The notes under the pieces were generated by a model, which made no database searches, was not told the DNA's origin, and worked only from the letters and a program-made list of their open reading frames with translations. Positions 27,623 to 35,080 of a stretch of 35,475 nucleotides of DNA are shown here, one piece after another. The stretch's first letter is position 1. Every line of letters starts with the position of its first letter. Position numbers and translations under genes: made by a program. The stretch lies in the NCBI GenBank assembly GCA_017308375.1, contig JAFKEW010000006.1:2829-38303 (forward strand), read 5' to 3'. The stretch comes from Alphaproteobacteria bacterium (GTDB lineage: Bacteria; Pseudomonadota; Alphaproteobacteria; Micropepsales; Micropepsaceae).

Positions 27623-28180
27623 ATGGCTGTGGATATGATTCCGCGCCTCGAAACCCGGCGTCTCATCCTGCGGGGGTGGCAGGCCGCGGATTTCGATGGC
27701 TTTGCCGCCATCTATGGTGATGCGGATGTGATGCGTTTTCTGGGCCCGGTGCAGAGCCGTAGCGATGCGTGGAATGGTCTTGCCCGCACCATCGGCCATT
27801 GGGCCCTGCGCGGCTATGGCACCTGGGCGGTTGAACGCAAAGCGGATCATGCGCTCATCGGCCGTGTCGGCCTGATCAATCCAGAAGGCTGGCCGGGGCT
27901 CGAAGTGGGGTGGACGCTCGCCCGCGCCCATTGGGGCCATGGCTTTGCGTCGGAGGCGGCATCGGCCGCGCTCTCTTACGGCTTTCTGACCCAGAGTGTG
28001 GACCGGCTGATCTCCTGCATCGATCCGGGCAATCATGCTTCACAAGCCGTGGCCCGGCGCATCGGGGAGCAAAAGGGCCCGCGGCAGGATCTGGTGGTCG
28101 GTGGCCAGGCCCATCCGGTCGATATCTGGAGCATCACGCGCGCGCAGTGGGAGCGGCGTTCGGGCGCCGGCCAGGGTTGA
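27623..28180 (+). CDS. GNAT N-acetyltransferase (RimJ/RimL type)
   Basis: Predicted acetyltransferase of 185 residues, substrate unknown. The opening IPRLETRRLILRGWQAADF is the Acetyltransf_3/RimJ-RimL pattern, and the acetyl-CoA loop is HWGHGFASEAASAAL near residues 109-123, followed by RLISCIDPGNHASQAVARRIG. ATG 27623 is used; ATG 27635 is an alternative. It lies 5 nt after the DUF2141 gene and its stop overlaps the TTG of an MFS exporter, so the three probably form an operon. Confidence 0.9.
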   Translation: MAVDMIPRLETRRLILRGWQAADFDGFAAIYGDADVMRFLGPVQSRSDAWNGLARTIGHWALRGYGTWAVERKADHALIGRVGLINPEGWPGLEVGWTLARAHWGHGFASEAASAALSYGFLTQSVDRLISCIDPGNHASQAVARRIGEQKGPRQDLVVGGQAHPVDIWSITRAQWERRSGAGQG

Positions 28181-29424
28181 GCGTTTCACCGCCTGTCTAT
28201 CGCAATAGCGATTTCTATTCCTTCGTCTCGGCACGCTTCCTCGCCACCATCGGCATGATGGTGCAATCGGTCGCCATCGGTTGGCAGATTTATGCCATCT
28301 CGGATTCCACGCTGGCGCTCGGCTTTGTCGGTCTCGCGCAATTCGTGCCGATGTTCCTGCTCACCCTGCCGGCCGGCGATATTTCCGATCGCTTCGATCA
28401 GCGCAAGGTGCTGGCGGGTGCCTATACGGTCGAAGCCTTGTGCGGCGCGCTGTTCCTCATTCTTTCGCTCCATGGCACGCAATCGGTCTGGCCGTTTTAT
28501 GCGGTGCTGACCCTGTTCGGCGCGGCGCGCGGCTTTTCCGGGCCAGCCGGGCAATCGCTGATCGCGTTTCTGGTGCCGGAAGAAAAGTTGCCGCGCGCCA
28601 TCGCGCTCAATTCCTCCGCCTTCACCACGGCGGTGATCGCGGGCCCCGCGCTCGGCGGTTTTCTTTATGCGCTGGGCCCGGTGCCGACCTATGCCACCTG
28701 CGCCATCGCCTTTCTCGGCGCCGGTTTTTTCACCTTCGGTCTTGGCGGGCGGCGGCGTGATGATTCCGCGGGGATCGCCAGCAGCGCACTTGCCCGCGTG
28801 GCCGAAGGGGTCGGCTTCGTGCGTTCGCGCCCCGTGGTGTTGGGGGCGATTTCGCTCGATCTGTTTGCGGTGCTGCTCGGCGGTGCGGTGGCGTTGCTGC
28901 CGGTCTATGCGCGCGATATCCTGCATGAAGGCCCGGTGGGGCTCGGCATCCTGCGCAGCGCACCGGCCGCCGGTGCGGCACTGGTCGCGCTTCTGCTCGC
29001 GCGCTGGCCACTCGAACGCCATAGCGGCCGTGTCATGTTCTCCGCCGTGGCGGTGTTCGGCATCGCCACTATCGTGTTCGGGCTCTCGACCAATTTCATG
29101 CTGTCGCTGGTGGCGCTGTTCGTGCTCGGCGCCTCCGACATGATCAGCGTCTTCATCCGCTCCAGCCTCATTCAGTTCGCAACCCCGGATGCGATGCGCG
29201 GCCGGGTCAGCGCGGTCAACATGCTGTTCATCGGTGCATCGAATGAATTGGGCGAGTTTGAATCCGGCATCACGGCGGCCTGGTTCGGCACCATGCCGGC
29301 GGTGGTGCTGGGCGGGCTCGGCACGCTGGGCGTGGTCGGCTTGTGGATGTGGATGTTCCCGCCCTTGCGCAAGGTCGACCGCCTGCACGATGTGGCGCCA
29401 AAAGCGGTTCCAGGAAAAGTGTGA
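28177..29424 (+). CDS. MFS transporter (EntS/MFS_3-like)
   Basis: Inner-membrane permease of the major facilitator superfamily, about 415 residues and 10-12 helices; substrate unknown. The start is a TTG overlapping the GNAT stop (TTGA), giving LSVSPPVYRNSDFYSFVSARF, typical of this subfamily. The MFS motif between helices 2 and 3 is GDISDRFDQRKVL; FGAARGFSGPAGQSLIAFLVP follows. FIRSSLIQFATPDAMRGRVSAVNMLFIGASNELGEF is split over the second half and is characteristic of EntS-like members. The last residues (AVPGKV) are encoded by a 28-bp direct repeat. Confidence 0.9.
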   Translation: MSVSPPVYRNSDFYSFVSARFLATIGMMVQSVAIGWQIYAISDSTLALGFVGLAQFVPMFLLTLPAGDISDRFDQRKVLAGAYTVEALCGALFLILSLHGTQSVWPFYAVLTLFGAARGFSGPAGQSLIAFLVPEEKLPRAIALNSSAFTTAVIAGPALGGFLYALGPVPTYATCAIAFLGAGFFTFGLGGRRRDDSAGIASSALARVAEGVGFVRSRPVVLGAISLDLFAVLLGGAVALLPVYARDILHEGPVGLGILRSAPAAGAALVALLLARWPLERHSGRVMFSAVAVFGIATIVFGLSTNFMLSLVALFVLGASDMISVFIRSSLIQFATPDAMRGRVSAVNMLFIGASNELGEFESGITAAWFGTMPAVVLGGLGTLGVVGLWMWMFPPLRKVDRLHDVAPKAVPGKV

Positions 29425-29488
29425 AGCGGTTTTCCGTTCGGAACCGCGGCAGACAAAGAGGCGGTTCCAGGAAAAGTGTGAAGCGGTT
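29404..29488 (+). repeat. 28-bp direct repeat at the 3' end of the MFS gene
   Basis: Two exact 28-bp copies at 29404-29431 and 29461-29488, period 57. The first contains the last codons and stop of the MFS gene. GCGGTT (29426-29431) can also pair with AACCGC (29442-29447). The sequence type (GGTTCCAGGAAAAGTGTGAAG) resembles dispersed repeats I recall downstream of genes in rhizobia-related genomes. The copies are seen directly; the link to a known family is from memory. Confidence 0.8.
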
Positions 29489-29546
29489 GGCACGCTGGTG
29501 CTACCAACTCCGCCCGGGAACCGCGATGGATAAAGACGAAGCACCA

Positions 29547-29580
29547 ACGGCATTCCATGCGCTGCCGCGCGGAATGCCGT
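29547..29580. terminator. long hairpin between convergent genes
   Basis: ACGGCATTCC (29547-29556) pairs exactly with GGAATGCCGT (29571-29580); the loop can add an inner stem GCG/CGC. An outer TGGTGCT/AGCACCA pair lies further out. It stands between the MFS stop (29424) and the secreted protein stop (29597) and may terminate both transcripts, although no T-run follows immediately. Confidence 0.55.
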
Positions 29581-29596
29581 CAGGATGATGTTTTCG

Positions 29597-30079
29597 TCAG
29601 CCTTTCAGGTGGCTGTTGCAGGCGCTGTAATAGCCGCCGCCCTTCATGATCCACTTCATGCCGCCATTGTGATTGGCCGCCTTGTTGGCGTTGTACTGAT
29701 CGAGACAGGTGTGCATCCGCGCCTTGGCGGCGGTTTCCTTGCTGTATTTGGCGGATACGGCGGTGGGGAATATGGCCGATCCCGTATTCATCGGCGCCAT
29801 GGCCATGCTGTGCGTTGCAGCCGGGGCCTTCGCCGTGCCCGTCATGGCCGTGCCGGTGCTGGCAGGTGCCATGGTCTTGGCGGTGTCGCCGGCGCTGCTG
29901 CCGCAATTGGCCTTGCGGAAATCGCTCCAGCTCATGCCGTTCAGCGTCTTGGCCGTTTGGGCCGCTTTGTATTTCGCGCTGCATTCTTTCATCGTCAGCG
30001 CGTTTGCGCTTCCCGCCGCCATCAGCAAGGCGACGCTGCAGCCCGCAGCCAAAATGGCCGATTTCATGATGGATCGCAT
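29597..30079 (-). CDS. secreted protein with two Cys-GGMxW motifs
   Basis: Predicted exported protein of 160 residues, function unknown. A signal peptide (MRSIMKSAILAAGCSVALL, cleaved near ANA, residue 27) is followed by a first motif, MKECSAKYKAAQT...GMSWSDFRKANC, and a related second one at the C-terminus, HTCLDQYNANKA...GGMKWIMKGGGYYSAC. Each has C-x3-Y and GM-x-W, with a closing Cys, suggesting an internal duplication with one disulfide per unit. The middle is a flexible Ala/Thr/Met-rich linker. AAAGGA upstream supports ATG 30079. It follows the YidB-like gene by 24 nt and is likely co-transcribed. Confidence 0.78.
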   Translation of the reverse strand: MRSIMKSAILAAGCSVALLMAAGSANALTMKECSAKYKAAQTAKTLNGMSWSDFRKANCGSSAGDTAKTMAPASTGTAMTGTAKAPAATHSMAMAPMNTGSAIFPTAVSAKYSKETAAKARMHTCLDQYNANKAANHNGGMKWIMKGGGYYSACNSHLKG

Positions 30080-30103
30080 GATTGCTGTCCTTTCCGATCA
30101 ATT

Positions 30104-30448
30104 TTATTGTTGCAGATTTCCATCCGGGCTCAACTGATCGACCACGCCGGGCAGATGGCTTGAAAGAAAGCCCATCGCCTTGTCGGCAGGAATGCCCAGA
30201 TGCTGTGCGATTTCGTCGATATGCGCATTGCCAAGCGCGGTGCGCAATTGCTCCACCGTGATCGGCTGGTTGGCGCCATTGCCAAGCCACGAACTGACCT
30301 GTTGGCCGTAACCGGATTGCGAGAGCTGGTCCAGCATCCCTTGCAAACCGCCGGGCATGACTTTCGCGATAATGGCGGGAAGGGCGGCCGCTTCTGCCTG
30401 GCCCAGGGCCCCGCCCAATGCACCTTTCAGATTGTCCAGCAAGCTCAT
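30104..30448 (-). CDS. YidB/DUF937-family protein
   Basis: Predicted cytosolic protein of 114 residues in the YidB family, function unknown. It begins MSLLDNLKGALGGALGQAEA and contains GGLQGMLDQLSQSGYGQQVSSWLG and the helix QPITVEQLRTALGN, ending with FLSSHLPGVVDQLSPDG, all typical. AAAGGAG lies 5 nt before the ATG. It is probably the first gene of a pair with the secreted Cys-motif protein. Confidence 0.88.
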   Translation of the reverse strand: MSLLDNLKGALGGALGQAEAAALPAIIAKVMPGGLQGMLDQLSQSGYGQQVSSWLGNGANQPITVEQLRTALGNAHIDEIAQHLGIPADKAMGFLSSHLPGVVDQLSPDGNLQQ

Positions 30449-30612
30449 GATTGCTCCTTTGCGGTTCTGAAACGATAACGCAACACACTATGTCGTATGA
30501 CGATGTGATGATTGTGACAGACTGCACCCGGCCCCTTGGATGGCCGATAGTATCGCCGGGCTTTGTGGCCGCCAATTGGCGCCTGAGCTTTGCTTTTTTG
30601 TAATGTTTCGGG

Positions 30613-31215
30613 TCAGTGGCTGTAGCGCGGCGTGATCATCGCCTTGCCAAGCGCGTGCAGTTGCAGTTGCGGCCGGGCCTGTGCGCCGGTCACATCGGGC
30701 CGGAACGGCAGCGTTTCGGTGTCGAGCGCCCACAGCGTGAAGACATAGCGATGGGTCTGGCCCTTGGGCGGGCAGGGGTCGAGCGCCCACAGCGTGAAGA
30801 CATAGCGATGGGTCTGGCCCTTGGGCGGGCAGGGGCCGGCATAACCGGCCGTGCCGAAATCGTTGACGCCCTGCACCGCACCGGCCGGTGCTTTGCTGCC
30901 GTCGGCGGCGCCCGCCCCTTGAGCAAGGCCGCGCGCATCGGCCGGGATGTTGAAGATCAGCCAGTGCCAGAAGCCCTTGCCGCCCATGGCGCCGGGGTCC
31001 AGCACGGTCACGGCGAAACTCTTTGTGCCTTCTGGCACATCGCTCCAGGTCAGCGCGGGCGAGATATTCTCCCCCTTGCATTGGGGCCAGACCTGCGCCT
31101 GCGCGATCGGGGCGCCCTCGGCGATTTCCGTGCTCTCCAGTTGCAGTGCGGATGCGCCCTGCACCCCCCACAGAAGGGCGATGCTCCCCAGAATCGTCCG
31201 GCCCGCCAACCGCAT
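30613..31215 (-). CDS. YbhB/YbcL (Raf-kinase-inhibitor-like) exported protein
   Basis: Predicted PEBP-fold protein, 200 residues, exported by a signal peptide (RTILGSIALLWGVQGASA, cleaved near residue 23). The ligand pocket segments are DPGAMGGKGFWHWLIFNIP and GYAGPCPPKGQTHRYVF. GAGGAGG upstream fixes ATG 31215. The striking feature is that the 19 residues PCPPKGQTHRYVFTLWALD occur twice in tandem (128-146 and 147-165), because 57 bp are perfectly duplicated. A normal family member has one copy, so the fold may be disturbed unless the insert loops out. Function of bacterial members is unclear. Confidence 0.88.
   Translation of the reverse strand: MRLAGRTILGSIALLWGVQGASALQLESTEIAEGAPIAQAQVWPQCKGENISPALTWSDVPEGTKSFAVTVLDPGAMGGKGFWHWLIFNIPADARGLAQGAGAADGSKAPAGAVQGVNDFGTAGYAGPCPPKGQTHRYVFTLWALDPCPPKGQTHRYVFTLWALDTETLPFRPDVTGAQARPQLQLHALGKAMITPRYSH
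30721..30834 (-). repeat. perfect 57-bp tandem duplication inside YbhB-like gene
   Basis: 30721-30777 and 30778-30834 are identical, with no substitution. The duplication keeps the reading frame and adds 19 residues. Perfect identity, including third positions, points to a very recent event, or to an assembly error. Confidence 0.92.
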
Positions 31216-31324
31216 GGAACGCCTCCTCATCATTGGCCCGTGCACAGTCTAACAGGATCGCGCGGAATTGCTTGCGGCCCCGCCTGCAATCGGCAACCAT
31301 CGCCCGCTTGCGAAGGGGAATTCG

Positions 31325-31969
31325 ATGTCATTGGAAGTTATCGGCGCCGGTTTCGGGCGCACCGGCACGCTTACGCTGAAGACGGCGCTGGAAAAGCTCG
31401 GCTTCACGCCCTGCCATCACATGCTGGAAGTGATCGCCAATCCGGGCCAGGGCGCCTTCTGGGACCGGGTGGCCAACCACGAAGCGATCGATTGGGAGGA
31501 GATGTTCGGCCCCTATCGCGCCAGCGTCGATTGGCCAAGCTGCGCCTTTTATAAGGAGCTTGCCGCCCATTACCCCAACGCGAAGGTCATCCTCAGCCTG
31601 CGCGATCCCCATGCCTGGTACAAAAGCGTTTCGAACACCATCATGCCGGCGATGAAGGGGCCCATCTTCGGGCCGGACGGCAAGCGTGTCGGCCCGCCGG
31701 GGGAGTTCGTGCAGAAGATCGTGGGCGAACAGACCTTCGCCAACAAATTCGATGAAGAGAGCATGATCGCGGTCTTCAACCGCCACAATGAAGAGGTCCG
31801 GCGCGTGATCCCGAAGGACCGTCTGCTGGTGTTTCAGGCCTCTGAGGGCTGGGAACCCCTATGCCGGTTCCTCGGTGTGCCGGTGCCGGGCGAACCGTTC
31901 CCCAAAACCAACACGAGCGAGGAGTTCATGGCCCGTTCGGCCGCGCTTCGCACCGCTCACCAGCGGTAA
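31325..31969 (+). CDS. sulfotransferase-family protein
   Basis: Predicted 214-residue protein of the Sulfotransfer_4-type family. The N-terminal nucleotide (PAPS-like) loop is VIGAGFGRTGTLTLKTALE, followed by GFTPCHHMLE and SLRDPHAWYKSV. Whether it transfers sulfate is not shown; family members include uncharacterised ones in bacteria and fungi. AAGGGG before ATG 31325 supports the start. Its 3' end overlaps the convergent PAP2 gene by 13 nt. Confidence 0.85.
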   Translation: MSLEVIGAGFGRTGTLTLKTALEKLGFTPCHHMLEVIANPGQGAFWDRVANHEAIDWEEMFGPYRASVDWPSCAFYKELAAHYPNAKVILSLRDPHAWYKSVSNTIMPAMKGPIFGPDGKRVGPPGEFVQKIVGEQTFANKFDEESMIAVFNRHNEEVRRVIPKDRLLVFQASEGWEPLCRFLGVPVPGEPFPKTNTSEEFMARSAALRTAHQR

Positions 31970-32502
31970 TTGACACTGACGTAACCGGCGTCCGGTGTTG
32001 CATAGACACCGGACGTGATGTTTGTGCCGCGATAGCGCCAGGTGAAAATCTGGTCATAGCCAAAGGCAATGGCCGCGCTCGTCGCCACATCGTACCAATG
32101 ATGCTTCCCCGCGTTGACGCGGGAATAGGCAACGAAACTCGCCGCCGCCACCGCCGGTACGCCATATTCCCAGCCATAGCGGTGCCAGAGATAGAAAGAC
32201 GGCGCGAAGGCCAACCCTGCGGTATTGGACGGGAAGGAATGGTAATCCGATCCGTCCGGCCGCCTTTCCTTGACCACATGATTGATCAGGTAGGTTGTGC
32301 CGACGGTCGCAAGCGTCACCGTCGCAACAGTGGCAAGTCCGTTCCAGTCTTCCTTGTAGGCAGAGATGCCGCCCGCCACCAAAGGCAGCGCGATGGCGAT
32401 GGCCTTTCCCGCGTCTTCCGTTCCCGATCCTTTGGCCTCCGCACCTCCAATCGCGGCCATACCGGCAATGAAGGCAGCAAAGGCCAGGGGCAGGATACGC
32501 AT
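31957..32502 (-). CDS. exported PAP2-family phosphatase-like protein
   Basis: Predicted 181-residue membrane/periplasmic protein of the PAP2 superfamily. A signal or anchor segment (ILPLAFAAFIAGMAAIGG) is followed by the three motif regions. Motif 3 is intact, SRVNAGKHHWYD (S127, R128, H134, D138). Motif 1 has the RP (R81-P82) but Asn at the usual Lys position, and motif 2 reads FPSNTAG rather than PSGH, so the acid His is missing. Activity may be altered or lost. GAGG upstream favours ATG 32502; ATG 32517 is possible. It is divergent from scoA and convergent with the sulfotransferase gene. Confidence 0.8.
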   Translation of the reverse strand: MRILPLAFAAFIAGMAAIGGAEAKGSGTEDAGKAIAIALPLVAGGISAYKEDWNGLATVATVTLATVGTTYLINHVVKERRPDGSDYHSFPSNTAGLAFAPSFYLWHRYGWEYGVPAVAAASFVAYSRVNAGKHHWYDVATSAAIAFGYDQIFTWRYRGTNITSGVYATPDAGYVSVNYRW

Positions 32503-32563
32503 GCGGAACCTCGTCATCGGGAGATTGTCCAGATAAATGAAGCGATTGGTTACCACCGTCAAG

Positions 32564-32581
32564 TCGCAGGCTGTCCTGCGA
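32564..32581. repeat. 18-bp palindrome in PAP2-scoA intergenic region
   Basis: TCGCAGG (32564-32570) and CCTGCGA (32575-32581) are perfect arms around CTGT. It lies between the divergent PAP2 and scoA genes and may be an operator or leader hairpin. No regulator can be assigned. Confidence 0.4.
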
Positions 32582-32637
32582 TTTGGGCCATTTGCGGGCA
32601 GGGCCGAATGGCGCAAAACTGCCGGAAAGGTGGTGCC

Positions 32638-33336
32638 ATGCGAAAAGTTTTCGCCGATGCCGCGTCTGCGCTGGACGGCATTGTGTTTGACGGGATGACG
32701 GTGATGGCCGGCGGTTTCGGCCTCTGCGGCATTGCGGAGAATCTGATCCTCGCCTTGCGCGCCTCGGGCGTGAAGAATCTCACCGTCATTTCCAACAATT
32801 GCGGGGTGGATGATTTCGGCATGGGCCTGCTGCTGCAGACCCGGCAGATCAAAAAGATGATCTCGTCTTATGTGGGCGAGAACGCGACCTTTGAACGGCA
32901 ATATCTCGCGGGCGAACTCGAACTCGAATTCAATCCCCAAGGCACGCTGGCCGAGCGTATCCGCGCCGGTGGTGCGGGCATTCCGGGCTTCTACACCAGA
33001 ACCGGCGTCGGCACGGTGATTGCGGAGGGTAAGGAGCACAAGGTGTTCGACGGCGAAACCTATGTGCTGGAACGCGGGCTGGTGGCCGATCTTGCCATCG
33101 TCAAGGCGTGGAGGGGCGATCACGAAGGCAACCTCGTCTACCGCAAGACCGCGCGCAACTTCAATCCGATGATGGCAACGGCCGGAAAGATCACGGTGGC
33201 CGAAGTGGAAGAACTGGTGCCGACCGGCAGCATCGACCCCGATCATATCCACACGCCGGGCATCTTCGTACAGCGCATCCTGCAAGGCGGCACGTACGAG
33301 AAGAGAATTGAGAAACGCACGCTGCGGGAGGATTGA
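32638..33336 (+). CDS. scoA: 3-oxoacid CoA-transferase subunit A
   Basis: Alpha subunit of succinyl-CoA:3-ketoacid CoA-transferase, which moves CoA between succinyl-CoA and acetoacetate to make acetoacetyl-CoA. The 232 residues begin [15 protein letters not shown] and show [37 protein letters not shown] and [13 protein letters not shown], all characteristic of the A subunit. ATG 32638 has AAAGG upstream. It is followed after 1 nt by the B subunit gene. The substrate 3-oxoadipate is an alternative, but the sequence favours the acetoacetate type. Confidence 0.9.
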   Translation: MRKVFADAASALDGIVFDGMTVMAGGFGLCGIAENLILALRASGVKNLTVISNNCGVDDFGMGLLLQTRQIKKMISSYVGENATFERQYLAGELELEFNPQGTLAERIRAGGAGIPGFYTRTGVGTVIAEGKEHKVFDGETYVLERGLVADLAIVKAWRGDHEGNLVYRKTARNFNPMMATAGKITVAEVEELVPTGSIDPDHIHTPGIFVQRILQGGTYEKRIEKRTLRED

Positions 33337-33337
33337 G

Positions 33338-33967
33338 ATGCCCTGGACACGCGAAGAGATGGCCAGGCGCGCAGCTGAGGAATTGCGCGATGGTTTCTAT
33401 GTCAATCTCGGCATCGGCATTCCGACGCTGGTGTCGAACTACATCCCCGATGGCATGGACGTGACCCTGCAATCGGAAAACGGCATGCTCGGCATGGGGC
33501 CGTTTCCGCGCGCCGATGCGGTCGATCCCGATCTGATCAATGCCGGCAAGCAGACCGTCACCGCGCTGCCGCGCACATCGTTTTTCTCCAGCGCGGATTC
33601 GTTTGCGATGATCCGTGGCGGCCACATCAATCTCGCCATTCTGGGCGCGATGGAGGTGAGCGAGGCGGGCGACCTCGCCAACTGGATGGTGCCCGGTAAG
33701 CTGGTCAAGGGTATGGGCGGGGCGATGGATCTGGTCGCCGGTGTCAAACGCGTGGTCGTCATCATGGACCATACCGACAAGCAGGGCCGCCCCAAACTGC
33801 TGCACAAATGCACCCTGCCGCTCACGGGCAAGGCCTGTGTCGACCGTATCATCACCACTCTCGGCGTGTTCGATGTGGTGCCGGACGGTCTCAAGCTGAT
33901 CGAGATCGCTCCCGGCACAACCCGCGACGAAATCACCGCCAAAACCGAGGCCCGCCTCGCGGCCTGA
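33338..33967 (+). CDS. scoB: 3-oxoacid CoA-transferase subunit B
   Basis: Beta subunit of the same CoA-transferase, carrying the active-site glutamate E47 in [10 protein letters not shown], which forms the CoA thioester. The 209 residues also show [33 protein letters not shown] and [25 protein letters not shown] about 7 nt upstream fixes ATG 33338, one base after the scoA stop, so both subunits should be made in equal amounts. With phaA it can feed acetoacetate into central metabolism or PHB. Confidence 0.92.
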   Translation: MPWTREEMARRAAEELRDGFYVNLGIGIPTLVSNYIPDGMDVTLQSENGMLGMGPFPRADAVDPDLINAGKQTVTALPRTSFFSSADSFAMIRGGHINLAILGAMEVSEAGDLANWMVPGKLVKGMGGAMDLVAGVKRVVVIMDHTDKQGRPKLLHKCTLPLTGKACVDRIITTLGVFDVVPDGLKLIEIAPGTTRDEITAKTEARLAA

Positions 33968-34001
33968 GGCAGGTTTTCCATCACGCGCATCTCATTCTAA
34001 A

Positions 34002-34021
34002 CTCCCGCGCGTCTGCGGGAG
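34002..34021 (+). promoter_or_regulatory. hairpin overlapping a ribosome-binding site
   Basis: CTCCCGC (34002-34008) pairs perfectly with GCGGGAG (34015-34021) around a 6-nt loop. The right arm contains part of the GGGAGGAAG ribosome-binding site of the gene starting at 34031. It may lower or regulate translation, or simply end the scoAB transcript. Confidence 0.4.
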
Positions 34022-34030
34022 GAAGTGATC

Positions 34031-34900
34031 ATGCGCCGTGTTACATTGTTCGCCGGTTGTCTTGCCGCCTGTCTTGCCGTTGCACTTCCGGCATTTGCGG
34101 CCGCGCCCAGGATGACGAATTGGGACGCAAAGGAAAACGGCAGCCCCAAAACCTATCATCTCGGCGGCTACACGCTGACCCTCTCCGCCAAACGGGGCGG
34201 GGACGACATGGCCACACCGCATCTCTCCGTTCGTGCGCCCGGTCTGCCGGTTGTCGCGCTGGATGGGGAGGCGGCTGGCCCGGTGGCGCGGGCGGGATTT
34301 GCAGTTCTGCCGCTCGCGCGCGGTGAAAAGCCGTCGGTCATCTTCACAACCTTTTCGGGCGGGGCGCATTGCTGCACACAGATCACCGTGCTGCAGCCGG
34401 TGAAGGGCGCCTGGAATACAATCGATCTTGGAAGCTGGGATGGCGGCGGCCTCGGTAGTGTGCCGAAAGATGCCGATGGCGATGGCGTGACCGATTTTGT
34501 GCTGGTCGATAACGCGTTTCTCTATGCCTTCGATTCCTATGCCGGAAGCTGGGCGCCGCCATTGATCCTGAATGTGGTGGATGGGCAGGTGAAAAATGTT
34601 TCCACCGCGCCGCGTTATGCCGCGCTCTATCGTGCCGATATGGAAAAGACGAAAGCGGCCTGTGCCGAACACAGCAATGGCGCCTGCGCGGGCTATGCGG
34701 CGGATGCGGCGCGCATCGGCCATTTTGACGAGGCGTGGAAATTCGTGCTCGCCCATTACGACCGCGAAAGCGATTGGGATTATCCCACCCGCTGCGCGGG
34801 CAAACGCACGAACGGCGAGTGCAAGGGCCGTGAGATCAAGCCGCGCGATTTCCCGCAGGCGCTACAATGGTTCCTTGAGGACAATGGCTACCGGCCCTGA
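34031..34900 (+). CDS. secreted protein of unknown function
   Basis: Predicted exported protein of 289 residues. The signal peptide (MRRVTLFAGCLAACLAVAL, cleaved near AFA, residue 23) is followed by a domain with TTFSGGAHCCTQITVL and an acidic DADGDGVTDF motif (148-156) resembling calcium-binding loops. The C-terminal part has four cysteines in two pairs (AACAEHSNGACAGY; TRCAGKRTNGECKG) around FDEAWKFVLAHYD. I recognise a type of periplasmic alphaproteobacterial protein but no named function. GGAGGAAG about 6 nt before ATG 34031 sets the start. Confidence 0.75.
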   Translation: MRRVTLFAGCLAACLAVALPAFAAAPRMTNWDAKENGSPKTYHLGGYTLTLSAKRGGDDMATPHLSVRAPGLPVVALDGEAAGPVARAGFAVLPLARGEKPSVIFTTFSGGAHCCTQITVLQPVKGAWNTIDLGSWDGGGLGSVPKDADGDGVTDFVLVDNAFLYAFDSYAGSWAPPLILNVVDGQVKNVSTAPRYAALYRADMEKTKAACAEHSNGACAGYAADAARIGHFDEAWKFVLAHYDRESDWDYPTRCAGKRTNGECKGREIKPRDFPQALQWFLEDNGYRP

Positions 34901-34949
34901 GCATCGTCATGGGCTATGATCGGCTTACGACAACAATTTCAGTATGGTT

Positions 34950-34990
34950 AACGGTTTGTGCAACTTCTCGCTTACCGTCTTATTTTTTTT
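34950..34990 (+). terminator. possible terminator before the last gene
   Basis: A weak ACGGT/ACCGT inverted repeat is followed by TCTTA and an eight-base T-run (34983-34990). The T-run fits an intrinsic terminator for the gene ending at 34900, but the stem is only 5 bp with a long loop. Confidence 0.3.
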
Positions 34991-35080
34991 GAAACATGGT
35001 TACATTTCCGTTGCGAAGCCGTTGACGCAGTGATGTAGTCCCGCGCCGTGGCCGCTCTTGACCACGGTTGATTGTGGGGC

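Noticed and set aside
30570..30600. GCCGCCAATTGGCGCC followed by a T-run as a plus-strand terminator
   Set aside because: Both flanking genes are on the minus strand, and the palindrome has almost no loop, so the orientation does not fit.
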